This document shows, piece by piece, positions 1 to 7,023 of a stretch of DNA of 35,280 nt. The DNA is from Flavisolibacter sp. (GTDB lineage: Bacteria > Bacteroidota > Bacteroidia > Chitinophagales > Chitinophagaceae). Made by a program: the position numbers and the translations under genes. The stretch spans positions 1 through 35,280 of the forward strand of contig JAQBNG010000198.1 in the NCBI GenBank assembly GCA_028288675.1. The letters are read 5' to 3'. The notes below the pieces were generated by a model. That model was not told where the DNA came from, ran no database searches, and worked only from the letters and a program-made list of their open reading frames with translations. The stretch's first letter is position 1, and each line of letters begins with the position of its first letter.

Positions 1-1
1 T

Positions 2-859
2 GCTTCCTCAATTGCGACAACTTCACTTTTAAGTAAAGATGAATACATCAAAAGAATACAGTTGCTTCAAACACATATTCATCGTGGCGATTGTTACGAA
101 ATTAATTTCTGCCAGGAAGCGTTTGCAGAAAATGCAGTTCTTGATCCATTTATAGTGTATCAAAAATTAGCGGCCATCTCACCTAATCCTTTTTCGGCAT
201 TTTATAAAGTAAAAGATAGGTACCTGCTTTGTGCCAGTCCCGAACGGTTCTTAGCAAAAAAAGGACATAAGGTTTTTTCACAACCTATTAAAGGAACTAT
301 TAAAAGAGATTTAGACAACAGTATTCAAGACGATGACCTTAAAGAAGAACTGCGCAATAGTCAAAAGGACAGATCTGAAAATGTAATGGTGGTTGACCTG
401 GTACGAAACGATCTTACCCGCATTTGTAAAGAGGCGTCGGTAAAAGTTGATGAGCTCTACGGAATCTATTCTTACCCGCAGGTGCATCAAATGATCTCAA
501 CTATCAGCGGAGAATTAAAGCAGGATATTAGCTTTTCTGAAATCATCAGGGCTACCTTTCCTATGGGTTCTATGACCGGCGCACCAAAACACAGGGTTAT
601 GCAGTTAATTGAAAAATACGAGCCAACGGCCAGGGGAATTTTCTCCGGTGCTGTAGGTTATATTAGTCCAACTGGCGACTTTGATTTTAATGTGGTGATA
701 CGAAGCCTTATGTACAATGCAACGTGCAGCTATTTATCATATCAGGTTGGCTCTGCCATTACCTTTTATAGCGATGCCGAACAGGAATGGGAAGAATGTT
801 TGCTGAAAGCGGAGGCAATTAAGAGGGTTCTTGGAGGAGAATCAGCAGTTAATAGTTGA
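2..859 (+). CDS. pabB: Aminodeoxychorismate synthase component I (PabB-like), 5'-truncated by the window edge
   Basis: Chorismate-binding enzyme that aminates chorismate to 4-amino-4-deoxychorismate on the folate pathway. The frame is open to the left edge: the first visible codons read ASSIATTSLLSKDEYIKRIQ, which is family sequence, so the TTG at 62 is not the start and the N-terminal part lies outside. The visible C-terminal catalytic half has GDCYEINFCQ, the PIKGTIKRD segment, ENVMVVDLVRNDL, GSMTGAPK and QVGSAITFYSD, all typical of this superfamily. The PIKGT lysine is the mark of aminodeoxychorismate synthases; anthranilate synthases (TrpE) have PIAGT. The glutamine amidotransferase partner is not in view. 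The gene converges on the lytic transglycosylase gene, and its stop codon lies in a short inverted repeat. PabB is preferred over TrpE or isochorismate synthase on the lysine alone. Confidence 0.88.
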   Translation, partial: ASSIATTSLLSKDEYIKRIQLLQTHIHRGDCYEINFCQEAFAENAVLDPFIVYQKLAAISPNPFSAFYKVKDRYLLCASPERFLAKKGHKVFSQPIKGTIKRDLDNSIQDDDLKEELRNSQKDRSENVMVVDLVRNDLTRICKEASVKVDELYGIYSYPQVHQMISTISGELKQDISFSEIIRATFPMGSMTGAPKHRVMQLIEKYEPTARGIFSGAVGYISPTGDFDFNVVIRSLMYNATCSYLSYQVGSAITFYSDAEQEWEECLLKAEAIKRVLGGESAVNS

Positions 860-939
860 CGACTATTACTGCTGTTCCTAAATAAAGACAGCGGAGGTTG
901 CCTCCGCTGTCATCTGTCAATTATCATCTGTCAACTATT
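848..939. repeat. Inverted pair of short quasi-repeats at two gene ends (pair A)
   Basis: AATAGTTGAC (851-860) and its exact complement GTCAACTATT (930-939) flank the terminator stem. The right arm also contains a direct repeat ATCTGTCAA at 912 and 926, a period of 14. The left arm contains the pabB stop codon (857-859) and the right arm the stop codon of the opposing gene (935-937). Confidence 0.5.
887..911. terminator. Perfect 11-bp stem between convergent genes
   Basis: The arm GACAGCGGAGG (887-897) pairs perfectly with CCTCCGCTGTC (901-911) around a 3-nt loop. On the minus strand the stem is followed by TTTATTT, so it works best as the intrinsic terminator of the transglycosylase transcript. 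On the plus strand there is no clean T-tract, but it may still stop pabB transcripts. Confidence 0.75.
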
Positions 940-1957
940 TCATTGCTATCCCAAGCATCATTGCTATAGAAAGATCAAGAATTTTAGACTTATTAGTTTT
1001 AAACACCTGCATTTTTTCGTTGGGCAGGCGTAGGTCATAAACACCATTAGCCGAAAGCTGCCTGTCAAAATTCGGGTTCAACTTATTAAACTCTTTAATG
1101 TTTATTACTACATTTTGCGCAATAGCTTGCGAATGATATTTCCCTTTAATGGTTTCTACAGCCAAAGAGCCATCAGCAACAATTAATGTAGTTGAAATAC
1201 TTAACCGGTCTGTTTCAGATTTAGTCAGCGTAGTCAGGCCGCCTTCTTCACCTTCCATAATGTAATGTGTTGCAATAAACTTCTTTACATGGTTACGGCT
1301 TTCGGCGGGGAGGTTATACTGCAAATCCCAAAAATTACGGCTGCCGCTACGTTTAATAGCTGCATTTACTCTTGCCGGACCGCCATTGTAAGCTGCAATA
1401 ACTAAAAGCCAGTCTTCGTACAAATCGTACAAATAAGCTAAGTAGCGGGCTGCAGCATAGGTGCTTTTAAAATAATCACGTCTTTCATCTACACGGCCGT
1501 TTACTTTCAGGCCAAGGTCACGGGCTGTTTCAGGCATTAGCTGCCAGGGGCCTCCGGCACCTTTAACAGAAGTAGCACCGATGCTTAATTCAGATTCAAT
1601 AACCGCGAGGTACTTTAATTCGGTAGGTAACTTTCTTTTTTCCAGTGCAGCTTCGATAATAGTAAAATAACGCCTGCCGGAAATCTTTAGTTTAGCAAGG
1701 TTGCTTCCTTCCAGTTCCATGTAATCCTGAACAAAAGAAAGGGCTTTTGGGTTGAGCTTCCCCAGATGGAAATTGCTCTCAGTGCCTTGTTCAAATAAGT
1801 CCTTGAAACCAGTTTTGGGATTTACTTTCAAGAGTCCTAAATCAACAGTGTCAGTTGTATCGCTTTGGTTAGAGCCTCGTAGTGGTGAGGCGGCGGCATA
1901 ATCCTTTATTAAAAAACTAACAAGGATAGTTGCCAACAATAAAAGTTTGTTCATCAC
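935..1957 (-). CDS. Lytic murein transglycosylase, MltD-like
   Basis: A 340-aa exported protein expected to cleave the glycan strands of peptidoglycan to 1,6-anhydromuropeptides in the periplasm. An N-terminal hydrophobic signal segment (about residues 1-23) is followed by an SLT/GEWL-fold domain at about 95-225. The motif VIESEL places the catalytic glutamate near E121, and GAGGPWQLMPETARDLGL and AAYNGGPARVNAAIKR are the usual SLT motifs II and III. The C-terminal 100 residues could hold one degenerate LysM-like unit (AIAQNVVINIKEFNKLNPNF), but no clear LysM array is visible, unlike Escherichia coli MltD. It lies 48 nt after gatA on the same strand and is probably the last gene of a tatA-gatA-transglycosylase transcript. 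Confidence 0.88.
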   Translation of the reverse strand: MMNKLLLLATILVSFLIKDYAAASPLRGSNQSDTTDTVDLGLLKVNPKTGFKDLFEQGTESNFHLGKLNPKALSFVQDYMELEGSNLAKLKISGRRYFTIIEAALEKRKLPTELKYLAVIESELSIGATSVKGAGGPWQLMPETARDLGLKVNGRVDERRDYFKSTYAAARYLAYLYDLYEDWLLVIAAYNGGPARVNAAIKRSGSRNFWDLQYNLPAESRNHVKKFIATHYIMEGEEGGLTTLTKSETDRLSISTTLIVADGSLAVETIKGKYHSQAIAQNVVINIKEFNKLNPNFDRQLSANGVYDLRLPNEKMQVFKTNKSKILDLSIAMMLGIAMK

Positions 1958-2005
1958 AATCTTTTTAAAGGGTGAACCGAAAACACACAGGAACCTTACT
2001 CTCCT

Positions 2006-3418
2006 TTATTGTTGCATCAGCAGATGCGTAAAGCGTCGCAAACATACCTCATTCTGTGGAGACGAGAGCACTTGAAGTCCAAAAGAAAGGTTAGAAGAAT
2101 GCTTAAATAGTGGTAAACTAACCGCAGGCAGCCCACATAAATTAGCAAATACGGTAAAAATATCGCCCATATACACGGCTATGGGATCAATATTTTGCTG
2201 GCCTGTTTTATAGGCAACTAAAGGTGAATTTGGAGCAATAATAAAATCGAAGTCGTTGAAAATCAACGCTGTTTGGTCATTAAGTAATCTTCGTACCTGT
2301 TGGGCTTTGGTGTAGTACGCCTCAAAATAACCGGCACTTAATACAAAGGTGCCCAACATGATCCGCCGCTTTACTTCAGTTCCAAAACCGCTTTTACGAT
2401 TCTGTTGGTAAAATGTGGCAAGTTCTTTAGTATCCGTGGCAGCTTTTGTAGCGTATCGTACCCCGTCGTATCGGGATAGATTAGAAGAAGCTTCCGCAGT
2501 AGTTAGGATATAGTAGGTAGGAACGATATATTCAGTCAGCGGAAATTCAACCGGTTCAACAATATGTCCTTCAGCTTGCAGGCTCTTTATCTTTTCGCTG
2601 ATCGCTTTGGAAATCTCGGTGTCAATAGAGGGATGGTTAATCCATTCGGGGAAATAAGCAATCTTAAATTTTTTGTCTGATTCGACATTTTGTGCTGATG
2701 AAAGAGGCTGTCTCAAAGCCGTGCTGTCAAAATCATCGGGACCAGAAATGACTTGCAAAATGACTGAAGCATCCTCCACAGTATTGGCCAATACTCCTAT
2801 TACATCAAAAGAAGAAGCATATGCAATCAACCCATGACGGGAAACCCGTCCATAAGAAGGCTTATAACCAACCACTCCGCAAAAATCTGCTGGTAAGCGG
2901 ACAGAACCTCCTGTATCACTCCCCAAAGAAGCCATGCATAAGCCCGCTTTTACAGAAGCCGCACTACCACCCGATGAGCCACCCGGAACCCTACCTGTAT
3001 CTATTGGATTTAATACCGGCCCGTAAAAGGAATTTTCATTGGTAGAGCCCATTCCAAACTCATCGCAGTTTTGCCGGCCAATAATAATTGCGCCTTCTGC
3101 AAGTAAACGTTCAATTGCAGTAGCCGAATAAAGTGAAGTAAAATTTTGGAGTATGCCCGATGAAGCAGAAACGGCATGGCCTTTATAGCAGATATTATCT
3201 TTCAAGCCGATTACTACCCCATGCAGTTTGCCTTTGATTTCTGATTTATCAAGTTCTTCTGCACGGGCTAAAGCTTCCTCGGCAAAGACTTCAATAAAAG
3301 CATTAAGAGAAGAACGCTCTTCTATACAGGAAATAAAATGTCGTACCGCCTGCGTGCAAGTGGTACGACCGCTCTGTAGATCGAGCATATACTGCTCAAT
3401 GGATGAAAAGGAAAACAA
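2006..3418 (-). CDS. gatA: Asp-tRNA(Asn)/Glu-tRNA(Gln) amidotransferase subunit A
   Basis: A 470-aa amidase-signature enzyme that releases ammonia from glutamine (or asparagine) so that GatB can convert Glu-tRNA(Gln) or Asp-tRNA(Asn) to the amidated form. The Ser-cisSer-Lys triad is visible: K73 in GLKDN, S148 in GGSSGGSAA and S172 in GSDTGGSVR, with the same 24-residue spacing between the serines as in characterised GatA. GRQNCDEFGMGSTNENSFYG and VVGYKPSYGRVSRHGLIAYA are strong GatA signatures that separate it from general amidases. Length is normal for the family. It follows tatA by 17 nt. gatB and gatC are not in the window, so the genes are dispersed here. Confidence 0.95.
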   Translation of the reverse strand: MFSFSSIEQYMLDLQSGRTTCTQAVRHFISCIEERSSLNAFIEVFAEEALARAEELDKSEIKGKLHGVVIGLKDNICYKGHAVSASSGILQNFTSLYSATAIERLLAEGAIIIGRQNCDEFGMGSTNENSFYGPVLNPIDTGRVPGGSSGGSAASVKAGLCMASLGSDTGGSVRLPADFCGVVGYKPSYGRVSRHGLIAYASSFDVIGVLANTVEDASVILQVISGPDDFDSTALRQPLSSAQNVESDKKFKIAYFPEWINHPSIDTEISKAISEKIKSLQAEGHIVEPVEFPLTEYIVPTYYILTTAEASSNLSRYDGVRYATKAATDTKELATFYQQNRKSGFGTEVKRRIMLGTFVLSAGYFEAYYTKAQQVRRLLNDQTALIFNDFDFIIAPNSPLVAYKTGQQNIDPIAVYMGDIFTVFANLCGLPAVSLPLFKHSSNLSFGLQVLSSPQNEVCLRRFTHLLMQQ

Positions 3419-3435
3419 ATGGTTGTCCTGGTGGC

Positions 3436-3657
3436 TTATGGTTGTGTAGAAGTAGAAGTCGTAGTGGAACTAATAGGACGACCATCTTTTTCGTTCACGC
3501 CTTCTTCAATTTCTTTTCTCACATTCGCTTTGGCATCGTTAAACTCACGAACGCCTTTGCCTAATCCACGCATCAATTCAGGAATTTTTTTACCACCAAA
3601 AAGTAAAAGCACAATAACCAGGATAATCAGAATTTCGTTAAAACCTAAAGGACCCAT
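3436..3657 (-). CDS. tatA: Sec-independent protein translocase TatA/TatE
   Basis: A 73-aa pore-forming subunit of the twin-arginine translocon, which exports folded proteins. It starts [21 protein letters not shown], a short N-terminal membrane helix, followed by the hinge and amphipathic helix [20 protein letters not shown] (the FGGKKIPEL motif is diagnostic) and a charged tail rich in S and T. It could be called TatA or TatB; the short length and lack of a long cytoplasmic helix favour TatA. It is the first gene of the tatA-gatA-transglycosylase run and has a good promoter just upstream. Two ferritin-like proteins with twin-arginine signals are encoded about 19 kb away in the same window. 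Confidence 0.93.
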   Translation of the reverse strand: MGPLGFNEILIILVIVLLLFGGKKIPELMRGLGKGVREFNDAKANVRKEIEEGVNEKDGRPISSTTTSTSTQP

Positions 3658-3688
3658 AAAACGGATTTAAGTAGTGATAAATAGAAGT

Positions 3689-3696
3689 CAAAGGTA
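3689..3696 (-). promoter_or_regulatory. Bacteroidota-type -7 box upstream of tatA
   Basis: Reading the minus strand, TACCTTTG matches the TAnnTTTG consensus exactly, about 32 nt upstream of the tatA ATG at 3657. No convincing TTG -33 element is seen at the expected distance. Confidence 0.55.
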
Positions 3697-3730
3697 TTTT
3701 AAAAATAATGGCTTCCTCATCTATTTTAAA

Positions 3731-3765
3731 ATAAAAAAGCGTCCTGCCATCCGGCCAGACGCTTT
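3731..3765 (-). terminator. Intrinsic terminator of rplS
   Basis: AAAGCGTC (3736-3743) pairs with GACGCTTT (3758-3765). On the minus strand the stem runs into a T-rich tract (TTTTTTATTTTA). It lies 20 nt after the rplS stop and insulates rplS from tatA. Confidence 0.85.
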
Positions 3766-3784
3766 ATAAATACGTTTACTAAAC

Positions 3785-4156
3785 CTATTTAGTTTTTTGC
3801 ACGATAGCTCTTTTCTTTTCCTGGATACGGGCACTCTTACCACTACGTTCGCGCTGGTAGAAAAGTTTAGCCCTACGTACACGACCTGATTTGTTTACAA
3901 CAACAGATTCAATGTTAGGAGAAAAGAAAGGAAATAATCTTTCAACACCAATACCATCGGATATTTTACGAACCGTGAAGGTGGCTGTAGCGCCTTGGCC
4001 CTGTGATTTAATCACATCGCCACGGAACGACTGGATACGCTCTTTAGTTCCCTCAATGATCTTATAATTCACGGTGATATTATCACCGGCTTTAAACTTA
4101 GGTAAGCTTTTTTTGCTGGTTAATTGGTCATGCACAAAGGCGACGGCAGCGTTCAT
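3785..4156 (-). CDS. rplS: Large-subunit ribosomal protein L19
   Basis: Ribosomal protein at the 30S-50S interface. The 123-aa product contains FKAGDNITVNYKIIEGTKER, IQSFRGDVIKSQGQG, TFTVRKISDGIGVERLFP and RVRRAKLFYQRERSGKSARI, the canonical L19 sequence. The open frame extends two codons further to a TTG at 4162, but the ATG at 4156 (MNAAVAFV) is chosen as the better start codon and the usual length. It is monocistronic, with its own promoter and terminator. Confidence 0.97.
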   Translation of the reverse strand: MNAAVAFVHDQLTSKKSLPKFKAGDNITVNYKIIEGTKERIQSFRGDVIKSQGQGATATFTVRKISDGIGVERLFPFFSPNIESVVVNKSGRVRRAKLFYQRERSGKSARIQEKKRAIVQKTK

Positions 4157-4175
4157 AATCAAAAATTTAGGACGG

Positions 4176-4183
4176 CGAAGGTA
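4176..4183 (-). promoter_or_regulatory. Probable -7 box of rplS
   Basis: Minus strand TACCTTCG is a one-mismatch match to TAnnTTTG, 20 nt upstream of the rplS ATG. A similar TTCG variant, TATCTTCG, lies upstream of rny. There is no clear -33 element. Confidence 0.35.
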
Positions 4184-4297
4184 GGGGAAACGCTTTAGAA
4201 TTTTGAATTTAGGATTACCGATTTTGAAAGAATGAATGTGATTTAGAAAGATTTTAAGAAGTTGTCTGAATTATTCTGAACTAGGATGAGAAAGATT

Positions 4298-4390
4298 CAT
4301 GGGATTACCGGGATTAAAAAAGCCGTTCTTTCAAACGGCTTAAATAAATTAATGCTTATCCAACTTATCCCATCCATCCCATAAATCCCG
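4298..4390. repeat. Inverted pair of GGGATT-type quasi-repeats around the rny terminator (pair E)
   Basis: The left arm (4298-4317) contains GGGATTACCGGGATT; the right arm (4364-4390) contains the complementary series ATCCCATCCATCCCATAAATCCC. Between them sits the rny terminator stem. The match is imperfect, built from repeated GGGAT/ATCCC words, and looks like the other quasi-repeat pairs in this window. The flanking 4200-4297 is AT-rich with further GGATT/GAAAGATT-like words. Confidence 0.45.
4315..4341 (-). terminator. Intrinsic terminator of rny
   Basis: AGCCGTT (4321-4327) pairs with AACGGCT (4334-4340). On the minus strand it is followed by six T residues. It lies about 60 nt after the rny stop. 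Confidence 0.8.
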
Positions 4391-4401
4391 TTTCAGATAA
4401 T

Positions 4402-5988
4402 TTATCTAGCCACATTCACCGCTCTCTTTTCCCTGATAACAGTCACTTTGATCTGTCCTGGATAGGTCATCTCAGTTTGGATCTTCTGGGCAATTTCAAA
4501 CGAAAGTTTTTCGCTGTCACCGTCAGTTACTTTATCGGCTTCCACTATTACGCGAAGTTCACGACCGGCCTGGATGGCATACGCCTTTTCTACTCCTGTA
4601 TAACCTTGGGCAAGTGTCTCCAGATCTTTGATCCGTTGCAGGTACTGTTGCATGATTTCTCTGCGAGCACCCGGGCGGGCACCACTAATAGAGTCACAAG
4701 CCTGTACGATAGGAGAAATCACAAACTGCATTTCCATTTCATCATGGTGGGCGCCAATGGCATTGATTACCGCTGGTACTTCGCCATATCTTTCAGCTAG
4801 TTTCGCTCCTAATAAAGCATGGCTTAATTCAGTTTCCTCGTCCGGCACTTTGCCAATATCGTGTAGCAAACCGGCACGTTTTGCTAGTTTGGGATTCAGC
4901 CCTAATTCAGCCGCCATAATACCGCACAGGTTAGCTACCTCACGGCTGTGCATTAATAAATTTTGACCGTAAGACGAACGAAACCGCATTTTGCCAACTA
5001 GCCGGACTAGTTCTTTATGGAGGCCATGAATACCTAATTCAATAACAGTACGTTCCCCAATTTCCATGATCTGTTCTTCAATCTGGCGTTTGGTTTTTTC
5101 CACTACTTCTTCAATGCGGGCAGGGTGAATACGTCCATCGGATACTAGGCGTTGTAAACTTAATCGGGCAATCTCTCGGCGAAGCGGATCGAAACAGGAA
5201 AATAAAATTGCCTCCGGCGTATCATCCACAATCAAATCAACACCTGTAGCAGCTTCAAGGGCACGAATGTTTCTACCCTCCCGGCCAATGATCTGCCCTT
5301 TGATTTCATCACTTTCCAAATTGAAAACAGTAATGGCATTTTCAATAGCCTGTTCTGAAGCCGTACGCTGAATGGTTTGAATAATAATTTTGCGGGCTTC
5401 TTTGTTTGCCTTTTGTTTGGCTTCGTCAATAATTTCCTGCTGCATGCCAAGTGCCCTGGATTGAGCCTCTTGTTTTAAGCCCTCAATTAGTTGCGATCTT
5501 GCTTCATCAGCCGTAAGGTTCGCTAACTTTTCTAAACGGCGGGTATGTTCGTCCTGGTGTTTTTCTAACTCAGCTTGCTTGACTGATACAACTTCAATTT
5601 GCCGGGAAAGGGTTTCTTTAATGACAACGTTTTCTTTCAACTGGCGTTCCAACTGCTCTGTTTTTTGATTTATGGCCAGTTCTTTCTGAATAGCGGCCTG
5701 CTCTTTTTGGCGGGCTTTGGACTCAATTTCGCCCAGTTTGCGGTTGCGTTCCATGATCTCTTTATCATGGTCAGCCTTTAATTGTACAAATTTTTCTTTG
5801 GCTGCAATTTCTTTTTCTTTTCGAAGTGTTTCGGCCCTTAATTCGGCTTCTTTAATCAGGCTTTGTGCGTGAAGGTCAGCTTCATCAAGCTTCCTTTTCT
5901 GGTCCTTCGCAAAAATAAATTTGCCTGCTACAATACCTAACAGCAGGGCTACAACGGTAATAATAAGTGTGACTATGTTGAGATCCAT
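4402..5988 (-). CDS. rny: Ribonuclease Y
   Basis: A 528-aa membrane-anchored endoribonuclease that starts decay of many mRNAs. It has an N-terminal transmembrane helix (about 5-25, [20 protein letters not shown]), a long Lys/Glu-rich coiled coil (about 30-200), a KH RNA-binding domain around [21 protein letters not shown], and an HD phosphohydrolase domain with the catalytic HD at H376-D377 in LLHDIGK, followed by GAHHDE. Length and domain order are normal for RNase Y. It lies downstream of zapA on the same strand, separated by 265 nt that contain a palindromic repeat and a probable promoter, so it is probably transcribed on its own as well as possibly by read-through. Confidence 0.96.
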   Translation of the reverse strand: MDLNIVTLIITVVALLLGIVAGKFIFAKDQKRKLDEADLHAQSLIKEAELRAETLRKEKEIAAKEKFVQLKADHDKEIMERNRKLGEIESKARQKEQAAIQKELAINQKTEQLERQLKENVVIKETLSRQIEVVSVKQAELEKHQDEHTRRLEKLANLTADEARSQLIEGLKQEAQSRALGMQQEIIDEAKQKANKEARKIIIQTIQRTASEQAIENAITVFNLESDEIKGQIIGREGRNIRALEAATGVDLIVDDTPEAILFSCFDPLRREIARLSLQRLVSDGRIHPARIEEVVEKTKRQIEEQIMEIGERTVIELGIHGLHKELVRLVGKMRFRSSYGQNLLMHSREVANLCGIMAAELGLNPKLAKRAGLLHDIGKVPDEETELSHALLGAKLAERYGEVPAVINAIGAHHDEMEMQFVISPIVQACDSISGARPGARREIMQQYLQRIKDLETLAQGYTGVEKAYAIQAGRELRVIVEADKVTDGDSEKLSFEIAQKIQTEMTYPGQIKVTVIREKRAVNVAR

Positions 5989-6053
5989 TAAAGAGTTTTT
6001 TAAAAGTATTATTTATAGATAAATGTTTCATTCCGACAGCTTTGTCAGGGTAG

Positions 6054-6061
6054 CGAAGATA
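6054..6061 (-). promoter_or_regulatory. Probable -7 box of rny
   Basis: Minus strand TATCTTCG (TAnnTTTG with one mismatch) lies about 65 nt upstream of the rny ATG at 5988. It resembles the rplS box TACCTTCG. Confidence 0.35.
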
Positions 6062-6199
6062 GAAAAATGGGAGGTAACTTTTGCACAGGTTCAAAGTAGA
6101 TAGGCTGGAAGATAATTTGTAACCCCTTTTTTATGAACAGTTTACCAGTAGACACCATCCTTTTGCGGCATTTATTCCGCCCCACAAAGAGAAGCTGCC

Positions 6200-6263
6200 A
6201 AACCTATGAGGTTTTTGAATCAAGTTTCAAATAATAAGAGTCTTTCAGAAACCTCATAGGTTT
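6200..6263. repeat. Nested palindromic repeat overlapping the zapA stop codon
   Basis: AAACCTATGAGGTTT at 6200-6214 and its exact reverse complement at 6249-6263 form a 15-bp perfect inverted repeat with a 34-nt spacer. Each arm is itself a 6-bp palindrome (AAACCT/AGGTTT). The spacer holds a further TTTGAA/TTCAAA stem. The zapA stop codon (6254-6256) lies inside one arm. It may act as a transcript end or RNA-stability element between zapA and rny. Confidence 0.7.
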
Positions 6264-6559
6264 TCTTTGTTACCCTCCAGCGCCCCGTCAATTATCTTCT
6301 CCAATGTTTGCAGGCGACTGCTAACATTATCCATATTTACCACATTGGAGATCGGTGCATGTTGTTCCGTGGCAAACCATACCAGCACCATGGCAATATA
6401 ATCCTGCATGTCCTTACCGGCGAACATAGTTTTATATTCTACAATTTTATCATTGATGGTCTTGGCAGTTTTACGCACTACTTCCTCATCTGCGGGCTGA
6501 ATGCGGATGCGGTAGTTTCTGTCGCCGATGACTAAGTTGAGAGGTATGAGGTCGTTCAT
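6254..6559 (-). CDS. zapA: Cell division protein ZapA
   Basis: A 101-aa FtsZ-ring-associated protein. The start LIPLNLVIGDRNYRIRIQPADEEVVRKTAKTINDKI matches the ZapA globular head (ZapA proteins start with a short beta strand and a cis-binding helix), followed by a helix around DYIAMVLVWFATEQ and a C-terminal coiled coil (NVSSRLQTLEKIIDGAL). Length is normal. It lies downstream of a coiled-coil protein gene and pheT on the same strand. The last codons and the stop fall in a palindromic repeat, so the final residues (KENL) may be repeat-derived. Confidence 0.88.
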   Translation of the reverse strand: MNDLIPLNLVIGDRNYRIRIQPADEEVVRKTAKTINDKIVEYKTMFAGKDMQDYIAMVLVWFATEQHAPISNVVNMDNVSSRLQTLEKIIDGALEGNKENL

Positions 6560-6560
6560 G

Positions 6561-6740
6561 AGGTGAATGATGAATGGTGAATGGTCAATAGTGAGCTAAT
6601 GCACACCATTTTATACTTTACTTATTATTGGTTTTATAAAATATTAAAAGAGAACTTTTCCTTATAACTATTGAAGAACACCTTGCTGTGGCGTGGCTGT
6701 ATCATTCATTACTCACCATTGACCACTCACCATTCACCTT
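6561..6740. repeat. Inverted pair of GGTGAATG-type quasi-repeats between the coiled-coil gene and zapA (pair B)
   Basis: The left arm (6561-6595) is built from GAATG/GGTGAATG words and ends GGTCAATAGTGAG. The right arm (6704-6740) is its imperfect complement (CTCACCATTGACCACTCACC, then CATTCACCTT). The arms match along about 28 nt, with one extra 7-nt unit in the left arm. The left arm starts 2 nt upstream of the zapA ATG and the right arm reaches the stop codon of the coiled-coil gene. The 100 nt between them are AT-rich with no visible feature. Confidence 0.65.
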
Positions 6741-7023
6741 ATTCGCTTAAATACGCTATCGTTCTGTCTATCTCTTTTATATACTGATTTAACTTTCGCT
6801 CAAACGTTTTTTTGTCTTTGTCAGTCATTTCACCAGCGGCCAGTTTTAAAATGGAAACCTGTTGCTGCATTTCATCCATTGTAGCTTTAGTCGCCGCTTC
6901 TTTTGCTTTTGATTCTGCCAGTTCCTCCTTCAATTTTTCCGCTTCACGTTGCAAACGGTGGTATTGCTGCAGCAACCGCTGAAGCTTTTCATTTAAGATG
7001 GTAAACTGCTGATCAACGGTCAT
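6739..7023 (-). CDS. Small coiled-coil protein between pheT and zapA (ZapB-like?)
   Basis: A 94-aa, highly charged, predicted all-helical protein: FTILNEKLQRLLQQYHRLQR and AEKLKEELAESKAKEAAT are heptad-rich, and the C-terminal third (TFERKLNQYIKEIDRTIAYL) also looks like a coiled coil. It has no signal peptide or membrane helix. Its ATG overlaps the pheT stop by one base (TAATG), so translation is probably coupled. I do not recognise a defined family; the location next to zapA and the shape suggest a divisome accessory protein of ZapB type, an inference from context only. Confidence 0.8.
   Translation of the reverse strand: MTVDQQFTILNEKLQRLLQQYHRLQREAEKLKEELAESKAKEAATKATMDEMQQQVSILKLAAGEMTDKDKKTFERKLNQYIKEIDRTIAYLSE

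Noticed and set aside
3228-3670. Plus-strand frames opposite gatA and tatA
   Set aside because: Antisense shadows with low-complexity residues (S/R/P-rich); both opposite genes are conserved families.
4477-4966. Long plus-strand frames opposite rny
   Set aside because: They are shadow frames of a well-conserved coding region, with no recognisable protein sequence and no promoter.
6134-6235. Short plus-strand frame MNSLPVDTILLRHLFRPTKR continuing to FESSFK
   Set aside because: It looks faintly coding and could be a gene remnant, but it is 33 codons, runs through the palindromic repeat and has no coupled neighbour; not supportable as a gene.
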